DNA of 64,000 nt from JACMLD01 sp039919885 (GTDB taxonomy: Bacteria > Bacteroidota > Bacteroidia > Chitinophagales > Chitinophagaceae): assembly GCA_039919885.1 (NCBI GenBank), contig JBDSEV010000088.1, positions 28,913 through 92,912 on the forward strand. The letters are read 5' to 3'. The first letter of the stretch is position 1. Each line of letters starts with the position of its first letter. Shown here in pieces: positions 18,372-26,100 of this stretch. The position numbers were made by a program, and so were the translations under genes. The notes under the pieces were generated by a model. That model ran no database searches, was not told where the DNA came from, and saw only the letters and a program-made list of their open reading frames with translations.

Positions 18372-18797
18372 CTATATTAACGCGTATTCTTTTTTCCAGG
18401 CTTCAAAAAAAGGCGGATTGGTTAATTGCAGTAATGATTTGTCTTTGTCTAGAAAAACCTGTACCGAAGAACCTTTTGCCACCAGCTTTTCATTGACTGC
18501 ATTAAAAATGCTGTAGTGAAAAATTATTTTAGCCGCTTCGCACGGCATATATTTTGTTTCGACTACCATCTTATCGCCATAGCGGAGGCTAAGCTTATAA
18601 TCGCAGGTAACGCTCACTACCGGCACTACAAAACCTTGTTTATAAAAATCCAGGTAACGCAGCCCGTGGGTGTTTCCAAATGCCTCGCGGCCATCTTCAA
18701 AATAGCGGATATAATGACCGTGCCAAACAATACCCAACGGGTCTGCTTCATTAAACCGTACTGGTATTTCTGTTCTTTCTGTGAGGAATTTTTTCAT
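18372..18797 (-). CDS. Acyl-CoA/ACP thioesterase, 4HBT hotdog type
   Basis: A 141-residue hotdog protein of the 4-hydroxybenzoyl-CoA thioesterase family. FNEADPLGIVWHGHYIRYFEDGREAFG contains the D-x-x-G-x-V-x-x-x-x-Y-x-x-Y/F-x-E-like active-site helix start of this family. ApeF-like thioesterases are regular members of aryl-polyene clusters and are thought to release or proofread the chain. The gene lies between the secreted-protein gene and the second ketosynthase in the operon. Confidence 0.82.
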   Translation of the reverse strand: MKKFLTERTEIPVRFNEADPLGIVWHGHYIRYFEDGREAFGNTHGLRYLDFYKQGFVVPVVSVTCDYKLSLRYGDKMVVETKYMPCEAAKIIFHYSIFNAVNEKLVAKGSSVQVFLDKDKSLLQLTNPPFFEAWKKEYALI

Positions 18798-18832
18798 GTG
18801 TTGCTTGTTCTCAAACGAAATACCGTGTCTGC

Positions 18833-19483
18833 TTACTGAAATTTATTCTTCCACTCTTTGTATTTATGATCTTCTATATTGTCTATCAGCTTTTTCACAG
18901 ATGTTGCCCAGTAATTGCGAAAGCCAAACGACATACCGGTCTTTTCTTCCATGCGTTCTGTATACAATACTTTTTTTGCTTTCATGTCTATAAAGGTTAC
19001 CCAAATAGCCGCAGCCTTGGCAGATTTGCTCATGGCTTCCACTACAAACAAAATTCCGAGGCCTGTTTTGTCGCCAAAATCAAACCCTTTTACCAGTGAG
19101 CTAATGTCATTGTCTTTGAAGCGGTGAAAATCGGAGGTATTGGTAGACTTTATTTTTTCTGCGTCTGCTTTTGTGTTTCTTCTTGCCACAAAACCCAGGT
19201 CATGATCAATATTGCTTTTGTGGAAGGCTTTATTGAGATCAAACTTTTTTGTTTCACTTACTACCAGGTCATTGATGCCATTGTATTGCCGGTCGCGGAT
19301 ATCCATCTCGTTGGCGGTTGCATCATCAATCAGTCGCGCCTGGGTAAAATCAAGTCCCAGGTAAAGTGCTTTTGTTTCGCTTGAGCTAAAAAATTCTTTG
19401 AGTGTTTGAGAAAAAGCTGTCTGCGAGAGCAGTAATACAAAAATAAAAGACATGAAAAAAGAGGCAGGTACTGTACGTTTCAT
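18833..19483 (-). CDS. Secreted protein of unknown function inside the flexirubin operon
   Basis: A 216-residue protein with a clear signal peptide ending at AFSQ, then a soluble mixed alpha/beta domain. Blocks such as ALYLGLDFTQARLI, LVKGFDFGDKTGLGILFVVEAM and AIWVTFIDMKAKKVLYTERM suggest a compact beta-sheet domain. I do not recognise a family. It sits 2 nt from the atypical dehydratase gene and in the same operon as LolA and the lipoprotein, so a role in periplasmic handling of the pigment is possible but unproven. Confidence 0.7.
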   Translation of the reverse strand: MKRTVPASFFMSFIFVLLLSQTAFSQTLKEFFSSSETKALYLGLDFTQARLIDDATANEMDIRDRQYNGINDLVVSETKKFDLNKAFHKSNIDHDLGFVARRNTKADAEKIKSTNTSDFHRFKDNDISSLVKGFDFGDKTGLGILFVVEAMSKSAKAAAIWVTFIDMKAKKVLYTERMEEKTGMSFGFRNYWATSVKKLIDNIEDHKYKEWKNKFQ

Positions 19484-19485
19484 GA

Positions 19486-19917
19486 TTATATTTTTTTATG
19501 GTTTTTTATAAAAATTTTCATTTCGCATTTTGCTATTATCCGTTCCCCGCAGGTAATGGTTCCATTTATTACTGACACATCAAACACCTGGTTGCCAAGA
19601 ATAATGGATGTTTCCAGCACTTCGCCCACTGCCGGCAAATGAAACACCTCAAAATTTTTGACGGCGCCGATATAACCCACCCGTACCGGTGCTTTTTCTT
19701 TTTTTGCCTCGTAACCAGCCCGTGCAGCCGCGGTTTGCGCAATGTTTTCCAGCAGGCCGGGTTCCGTTAACACGCCGTTCTGCACAAAAATATTATCGGC
19801 CCGCACTTCCAGCCGGGTGCTGGTAAAACTTCCGTCCGAACCGGTCAATTCGTCAATCATCACAAATGGCGGGCGCTGCGGAATCAGGGACTCTATATTT
19901 TCTTTCAATACTATCAT
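19486..19917 (-). CDS. Atypical hotdog dehydratase (ApeP-like), catalytic His replaced
   Basis: A 143-residue hotdog protein. IPQRPPFVMIDEL corresponds to the LPHRxPFLLVD strand of FabZ, and GLLENIAQTAAARAGY to its central helix with a conserved Glu. In the loop where FabZ has GHFPG, this protein reads QNGVLTEPG, so the usual catalytic His is missing. Aryl-polyene clusters encode a canonical and a divergent dehydratase (ApeI/ApeP) that act together; this gene fits the divergent partner of the canonical one at 9164-9532. Its stop codon directly abuts the acyltransferase gene behind it in the operon. Confidence 0.72.
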   Translation of the reverse strand: MIVLKENIESLIPQRPPFVMIDELTGSDGSFTSTRLEVRADNIFVQNGVLTEPGLLENIAQTAAARAGYEAKKEKAPVRVGYIGAVKNFEVFHLPAVGEVLETSIILGNQVFDVSVINGTITCGERIIAKCEMKIFIKNHKKI

Positions 19918-20799
19918 TTATGCTTCCCAGAAATTATAATAATTAAACCATTGCTCGGGATACAATTTTGCCTTTTCCTCCATTTCGCCGGCAAATGCGC
20001 GCAACACCTGTTGCATTGTAGCCGTTTTATCTACTCCTTCATATTGTTTTACTTCACTTGCATACAGGTGGTAATGCAGGTCTGTTTCCTTAAATGCAAA
20101 GACAAACGAAAGCGGCACCTTAAAAGTGGCTGCCAGTATAAATGGCCCTGCCGGAAACCTTGCCTGTGCACCCAAAAAATCAGTTGTCATGGTTTTGTTA
20201 CCTTCCATAAACCTGTCTGCATGTATACAAACCAGCTCATTGTTCTTCAATGCATCGCTGATGGCATAAATGTGTGAGAGGTCTTCTTTAATTACAATCA
20301 CATTCATGTTGCGTTGCCCGGTCACACCCTCCATGTACTTTTTTATTTGCTGGTGTTCCCCATCATACATCACCACGTTGATTTTTGTTTCGAGACGCTT
20401 TAATAAATGTCCCGCAATTTCCCAGTTGCCCAGGTGCGCGCTAATAAGCAACCCGCCTTTTTTTTGCGCGGTCATATTGCGCAGGTGTTCTTCGCCGTCA
20501 AAATTCCAGGTGAACTTATTATCTATTCCTGACATTATAACTACTTTGTCGATGATTGTCTGCCCAAGCCGGTAATAATTTTTATACAGCAAACCCAGCG
20601 ATTGCAGGCGGTTATAGTGTAACTTTTTATGAAAGTAATGAAATATGAGTTTTGATGACTTGAACGAAAATAAAAAATAATACAGCACCACCACGCGCAA
20701 GAGCAGGTAGGCGGGCAAAACCCCGAAATTCCGGAGTATACGTACAAAAATGCTGTAGCCAATTGGGGTGCCCCTGCTTTTACCCTGCCAGGAAGGCAT
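19918..20799 (-). CDS. Lysophospholipid/lipid A-type acyltransferase (LpxL/HtrB family)
   Basis: A 293-residue protein with one N-terminal hydrophobic segment (residues ~28-47) and the acyltransferase motif SAHLGNWEIAGH (H-x4-E), followed by CIHADRFMEG and FLGAQARFPAGPF, typical of LpxL-like inner-membrane acyltransferases. In pigment clusters such enzymes are proposed to transfer the polyene chain from ACP onto a lipid or phenolic acceptor. It overlaps the upstream ACP gene by one nucleotide, which suggests that the two products work together. Confidence 0.82.
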   Translation of the reverse strand: MPSWQGKSRGTPIGYSIFVRILRNFGVLPAYLLLRVVVLYYFLFSFKSSKLIFHYFHKKLHYNRLQSLGLLYKNYYRLGQTIIDKVVIMSGIDNKFTWNFDGEEHLRNMTAQKKGGLLISAHLGNWEIAGHLLKRLETKINVVMYDGEHQQIKKYMEGVTGQRNMNVIVIKEDLSHIYAISDALKNNELVCIHADRFMEGNKTMTTDFLGAQARFPAGPFILAATFKVPLSFVFAFKETDLHYHLYASEVKQYEGVDKTATMQQVLRAFAGEMEEKAKLYPEQWFNYYNFWEA

Positions 20800-21056
20800 T
20801 ATGCGAGTTCTTTGGCATTAACACGGCGGGTAACATAGTCATAAAAATCCTGGAAGCTTACAATGCCAGTAAAGTCTTCTGGTTTTACTTTAAAACCGAA
20901 ATTGCTTTCCACCACTACTACCAGGTCTATATAATCAAGGCTGTCGAGGTCAAGTGTTTCTTTAAGGTTTCCGGCCGGGGTAATTCTGCCGGGTTCAACT
21001 TCAAACTCCTCAGTAAGAAATTCATTTATTTTCAGAATAATATGTTCGTTGGTCAT
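20799..21056 (-). CDS. Acyl carrier protein
   Basis: An 85-residue acidic protein with the phosphopantetheine Ser in LDLDSLDYIDLVVVVE. The start MTNEHIILKINEFL lies 13 nt after the ketosynthase gene. Together with the acyltransferase that follows it forms a loading/transfer pair. It differs in sequence from the other ACP of the cluster, which fits two separate acyl pools. Confidence 0.88.
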   Translation of the reverse strand: MTNEHIILKINEFLTEEFEVEPGRITPAGNLKETLDLDSLDYIDLVVVVESNFGFKVKPEDFTGIVSFQDFYDYVTRRVNAKELA

Positions 21057-21069
21057 ATGCAGTAGTTTA

Positions 21070-22290
21070 TCAGGGCCACTTTTTTACAATAAGAGAGGAA
21101 TTGGTGCCTCCAAATCCAAAAGAGTTCGACAAAAATATTTCAAAATCTTTATTAATCGTATTTTTTACAATGTTCAGTTTCGCTGAATCTTCATCGGGGT
21201 TTTCAAAATTTATATTGGGTGCAATGTAACCATGCTGCATCATCAGCATAGAATAAACTATTTCACTTGCTCCCGCCATCCAGCACTCATGCCCCGTCAT
21301 CGATTTTGTTGAACTCACATAGGGAAGCGATCCCCCAAAAACCTGATCAATCGCCTTTGCTTCGCTGGCATCCCCCGCGGGGGTAGAGGTAGCATGGGCA
21401 TTGATATAGGCAATCTCTTTTGCCTGCAGCCCGGCATCGCGCAATGCCATCGAAAGTGCTCTTACCGGCCCGTCTACCGTGGGGTTAGAAATATGCCCCC
21501 CGTTCGACGAAAAACCGTACCCGAGCACCTCTCCTAAAATTGGCGCGCCCCTTTTTTGCGCCGATTCCAGGCTTTCCAAAATAACCGTTGCCGCACCGCC
21601 GCTGGGTATCAGGCCATCCCTGTCGCGATCAAACGGCCGGGATGCTTTTGCCGGTTCTGCCTCACGCACAGAAAACGCAGACAACGCATCAAAATTGCCC
21701 ATTGAATACTTGTTAACTTCCTGGGCGCCACCGCAGATAATGCATTCCTGTAACCCGCTTTTTATAAAATGATAGCCCAGCCCGATGGCGTGGGAACCGC
21801 TGGCACAGGCTGCGCTAACGGTAAGATTAATTCCCTTCAGTTTAAAAATGGTGGCCAGGTTCATGGTAACCGTAGAATTCATGGTCTGAAAAACAGAGCC
21901 CGAACCTACCAGCATGGTGTCTTTTTTTTCGCGGATGATGTCTGTTCCGCGTACCACGGGTTCAGCGGAACTGTCGTTGCCATATAAAACCCCCACTTCT
22001 TTGCTGTCGATATAATCCTGTTCAATACCCGCCTTTTTTAAGGCTTCTATGGTGGCGAGGTAGGCATATTCTCCCTGTTCGGGGAGCATGATGCGGGCAC
22101 GCCTGTCCAGCATGTTTTTCAGATTCGGTCTTTCCACGAACCCGGTGAGGGCGCTGCGGTAGCCAAATGCCTTCCGCTCTGCGTCATAGACAATCCCCGA
22201 TTTACCTTCATAAAGCGATTGGTTTACTTCCTCCAGGTTTTTACCCAGGCAGGAGTAAATGCCTATTCCTGTTATCACAACTCTGTTCAT
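21070..22290 (-). CDS. Beta-ketoacyl-ACP synthase (FabF-like), first gene after the CRISPR insertion
   Basis: A 406-residue condensing enzyme with Cys in TVSAACASGSHAIG, His in NAHATSTPAGD and His in KSMTGHECWMAGAS. The C-terminal SNSFGFGGTNSSL is the classic FabF/FabB ending. It probably elongates the polyene or provides a fatty acyl chain. The start MNRVVITGIGIYS is clear. Directly upstream lies the CRISPR-Cas locus, and on the far side of that locus is fabG; before insertion fabG and this gene were probably adjacent, about 8 nt apart. Confidence 0.88.
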   Translation of the reverse strand: MNRVVITGIGIYSCLGKNLEEVNQSLYEGKSGIVYDAERKAFGYRSALTGFVERPNLKNMLDRRARIMLPEQGEYAYLATIEALKKAGIEQDYIDSKEVGVLYGNDSSAEPVVRGTDIIREKKDTMLVGSGSVFQTMNSTVTMNLATIFKLKGINLTVSAACASGSHAIGLGYHFIKSGLQECIICGGAQEVNKYSMGNFDALSAFSVREAEPAKASRPFDRDRDGLIPSGGAATVILESLESAQKRGAPILGEVLGYGFSSNGGHISNPTVDGPVRALSMALRDAGLQAKEIAYINAHATSTPAGDASEAKAIDQVFGGSLPYVSSTKSMTGHECWMAGASEIVYSMLMMQHGYIAPNINFENPDEDSAKLNIVKNTINKDFEIFLSNSFGFGGTNSSLIVKKWP

Positions 22291-22299
22291 GCGCGGTAT
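22290..22299. repeat. 10-bp direct repeat TGCGCGGTAT, left border of the CRISPR-Cas insert
   Basis: Identical to 30031-30040. This copy begins at the first base of the ketosynthase start codon (minus strand) and extends into its upstream region. The neighbouring bases differ between the two copies, so the match is exactly 10 bp. Confidence 0.7.
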
Positions 22300-22434
22300 A
22301 GAATTTCTGGCTTTTGCTGGTTGTTATCTTTTGAAGCCGGCTTTTGTAGTACTATTAAGCATGCTTGCGTCGCACCCTTGTACTGCACCGTGCTATTCAA
22401 CGGGTTCCGATAACTCCCTGGCTGCCAATATAAG

Positions 22435-22464
22435 CCAACATACGTTATTTTAATGAACTACAAT
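22435..22464 (-). promoter_or_regulatory. Candidate promoter for the downstream half of the flexirubin cluster
   Basis: On the minus strand ATTG (22461-22464), an 18-nt spacer and TATGTTGG (22435-22442) loosely match the Bacteroidota TTTG/TAnnTTTG pattern. If the CRISPR-Cas locus split the operon, the 17 genes from the ketosynthase onward need a promoter here. The match is weak. Apart from this I see no gene in 22300-22960. Confidence 0.25.
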
Positions 22465-22967
22465 TAATGCACATAAAAATAATTTAACCCCGGGTATTTG
22501 CAGATGATTTTTTTGCACGCTGGCAGGATGCTGCGGTCGGGTTTAGACCCTGTATGCAGTAATTGGAAAGGGGGTGTGGCGGTTTTGGATTTCGCAGTTC
22601 TGGCTTCAAGGTGGTATGCAACTACTGCAATTAAGCATACAGCACGGAACGTTATTCAGACATTTTAGGGTGCTGCCAAACCAGGCGCCCTCCCTACCCA
22701 AGCTATCCCTATCATCCGTCAAAAGGCAACAAAAAGACTTTTCCCGAAACCCGCTACGTTAAATTAAGGTAGTAGGCATTTACAAAATATTGACTACGAT
22801 TATCTATTAATTACGTCCTCATTATTATAAAAACGTTTATCTTCCTCTCTGCCATTTAAACAAGTCTATAACTAAGCCTGCCCCTTATAAAACTGCTCTT
22901 ACTAAACATGCAGATTGACAATCCTATTATTTTGCTGTGACGTGGAAATGAATTGGGGATGGGGCAT

Positions 22968-22995
22968 AAAAAAAGCCCCCGTTAAAGTCGAGGGC
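22968..22995 (-). terminator. Intrinsic terminator at the tracrRNA 3' end
   Basis: Read on the minus strand, GCCCTCG pairs with CGGGGGC (7 bp, one G-U) around a 7-nt loop and is followed by seven T residues (22968-22974). Confidence 0.82.
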
Positions 22996-23060
22996 AACTT
23001 AATGTTTTCACAACGGGATAACCCTTATTGCGATTTGCTTCAAAAGCAAGATAAAGAAAT
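22968..23060 (-). ncRNA. Predicted tracrRNA of the type II-C system
   Basis: On the minus strand an anti-repeat (about 23045-23027) pairs with the first bases of the CRISPR repeat read in crRNA sense (GTTGTGATTTGCTTT): 15 consecutive pairs including three wobbles, then three further pairs after one mismatch. Downstream follow GCAATAAGGGTTATCCCG, with a small GGG-TTAT-CCC hairpin, and GTTGTGAAAACATTAAG, in the same order as in known II-C tracrRNAs such as Neisseria (CAATAAGG core). It ends with a GC-rich hairpin and seven T. It is divergent from cas9. The 3' end is well set by the terminator; the 5' end is approximate. Confidence 0.8.
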
Positions 23061-23128
23061 TATAGAGAATAAAGAAATGCATCTTGGAGCAATACATGCT
23101 TCCTAAAAGATTTAACGTTTCACAAAGA

Positions 23129-23160
23129 TTTGGACTCCCGAAGTTGGAGTTTTATATTTT
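23129..23160 (+). promoter_or_regulatory. Predicted cas9 promoter (Bacteroidota type)
   Basis: TTTG at 23129-23132, a 20-nt spacer and TATATTTT at 23153-23160 fit the Bacteroidota -33/-7 consensus (TTTG, TAnnTTTG) with one mismatch. Transcription would start a few bases before the cas9 ATG at 23178, giving a very short leader. Inside the spacer ACTCC (23134-23138) and GGAGT (23146-23150) form an inverted repeat that could be an operator. Confidence 0.55.
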
Positions 23161-23177
23161 ACCAAATTTACTATTTT

Positions 23178-26100
23178 ATGCACAAAAAGGTATTGGGATT
23201 AGACCTTGGGACTACTTCAATTGGCTGGGCTTTTATCAAAGAGTCAGAAAATGAAACCGCCCCTTCAATAATTGAAAAAATTGGCGTAAGGGTAAACCCG
23301 CTTACGACCGATGAACAAATCAATTTCGAAAAGGGCAAACCGGTTTCTGTAAATGCAGACCGTACCATAAAACGTGGTGCGAGGCGCAACTTGCAACGCT
23401 ATAAGCAACGCAGGGAAAACCTCATTGATGCTTTAATAGATAATAAGATTATTAGTAAGGAAACAGTTTTAGCTGAAAATGATAAGGCAACCACACATGA
23501 AACATACCTCATACGTGCAAAAGCCGCAAGTTCAGAGATTAGCAAAGAACAGTTTGCACGGGTGTTATTAATGATCAATAAGAAACGTGGTTATAAAAGC
23601 AGTCGGAAAGCCAAAAATGAGGAAGAAGGACAAGCAATTGATGGTATGGCAATCGCTAAAAGGTTATATGAAGAAAATCTTACACCGGGACAATTGTGCT
23701 ATACCTTATTAAAGGAAGGGAAAAAATATTTGCCCGATTTTTATCGTTCTGATCTAAACGCGGAGTTAGATAAAGTTTGGAATTTCCAAAAGCAGTTTCA
23801 TCCAGATCTATTAACCGATGCTTTCCGGAAAACCATCGAAGGAAAAGGACAGCGGGCAACGGCTGCTATTTTCTGGACTACTTACAATTTCAATACAGCG
23901 GAAAATAAAGGAACACGTGATGAAAAAAAGCTTCATTCTTATGAGTGGCGAAGTAAAGCAATTAACACAGAGTTAAAAAAAGAGGAACTGGCTTCCGTAA
24001 TTACGGAAATAAATAACAATATCAATAGCTCCAGTGGATATCTGGGTGCTATTAGCGATCGGAGCAAGGAATTATATTTCCACAAACAAACAATTGGCGA
24101 GTATTTATACAATCAACTGCAAGCTAATTCGCACACGCGAATGAAAAACCAGGTTTTTTACCGCCAGGACTATTTTGATGAATTTGAATGCCTATGGGAA
24201 ACACAGTCAAAATTTCATACGGCGCTTACCCCGGCCTTAAAAGAACAAATCCGTGACATAATTATATTCTACCAGCGTAAATTGAAATCTCAAAAAGGTC
24301 TTGTGAGTTTTTGCGAATTCGAATCAAAGAAAATTCAAATAGATGAAGATGGAAAATGGGCTACCAAAACGATAGGATACAAAGTTTCACCTAAATCGTC
24401 TCCATTATTCCAAGAATTTAAAATTTGGCAAAACCTGAACAGTCTTCTTTTACAAAACAAAGAAACAAAAGAACAATTGGCGCTAAATATCCAAGACAAA
24501 CAATTACTTTTTGAAGAACTAAATACAAAAGGAAATTTATCGAAAGAAGCTGTACTTTCTTTTTTAGAACTTAATCAAAAACAATGGGATTTAAATTTCT
24601 TAATTATTGAAGGAAACCGTACCAATCTTTCATTATTTGCCGCATATTTTAAAATGATGGAACACGAGGGGCATGATGAAACAGAATGGCAACAATTAAG
24701 CGCAGCTAAAATTAAAAATACAATCACTGATTTTTTTGTTTCGCAACAAATAAATACTGATATATTAACCTTTGATGGAGAACTGGAGGGCAAACTTTTT
24801 GAAAAACAGATTTCCTCTCAATTATGGCATTTGCTATACGCATATGAAGGCGACAATTCCAATTCTGGCAACGATAAACTGTACGATTTGCTATTCAAAA
24901 ATTTTGGATTCAAAAAAGAATTTGCGCAGATATTGGCAAATATTAAACTTCAGCCAGATTACGGTAGCCTAAGCGCCAAAGCAATGCGCAACATATTTCC
25001 TTTTATAAAAGTTAATAAATACAGTGATGCCTGCTCTTTAGCTGGTTACAACCACTCATCCTTTTTAACAAAAGAGCAAAATGACAAAAGAGAACTAAAA
25101 AAACGATTGGAGTTACTTCCCAAAAACAGCCTGCGTAATCCTGTTGTAGAAAAAATATTGAATCAGATGATCAATGTTGTTAACGCTATTATCGATGACC
25201 CTTCTTTAGGTAAACCCGACGAAATCCGTATTGAATTAGCAAGAGAGCTAAAGAAAAGTGCGAAGGAAAGAGAGGAGATGACAGCTCAAATAAACAAATC
25301 AACCGTAGAGCATGATAAAATAAGGGCATTGCTGATGAAAGAGGACGGGATAAAAAACCCAAGCCGAAATGATATTATTCGTTACAAGCTTTATGAAGAG
25401 TTGAAAATAAATGGCTATAAAACATTGTATTCAGACACCTATATTCCGCGTGAAAAATTATTTTCCAAAGAATTTGATATTGAACACATCATTCCAAAAG
25501 CACTATTATTTGACGACAGTTTTTCAAATAAGACAATTTGTGCCAGACAGGAAAACCTGGAAAAAGGAAATATTTGTGCAATGGATTTTATTACAAGATC
25601 CTTTGGCACAGGTAAAGTGCCAGATTATATTGCAAGAATAGAAATGATGCATAAAGTAAAAGAGGGGAATATAAGCAAAGCAAAATACAAGAAGCTTTTA
25701 ATGAAAGCCGAGGAAATAGGAAAGGGTTTTATCGAACGAGATCTTAGGGACACTCAATACATTGCTAAAAAAGCCAAGGAAATATTGTTTGGCATCTGCA
25801 AAACTGTTATAAGCACAACTGGAAGTGTGACACAAAAACTCCGTGAAGACTGGGACCTAGTAAATGTGATGCAGGAATTGAATATTGAGAAATACCGTAA
25901 ACTTGGCCTGACAGAAATGATTGAAAAAAAAGAAGGTGGATTTAAAGAACGAATTATTGACTGGACAAAACGAAACGATCACAGGCATCATGCTATGGAT
26001 GCTTTAACAATAGCATTTACGAAACATACTCATATCCAATACCTAAACAACCTAAATGCCAAAAGCAACAAAGACGGAAGCATTTACGCCATTGAACAAA

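Noticed and set aside
22550..22640. Inverted copies CTGTATGC / GCATACAG about 75 bp apart
   Set aside because: Only 8 bp with a long loop; no T-tract and no relation to the insert borders.
22574..22762. 62-codon frame in the gap left of the tracrRNA
   Set aside because: Unusual composition, no start context and no recognisable motif; the region reads as non-coding.
23163..23170. Exact TAnnTTTG match (TAAATTTG) on the minus strand as tracrRNA promoter
   Set aside because: No TTTG at the proper distance upstream on that strand, and it would give an unusually long tracrRNA; the promoter is left unassigned.
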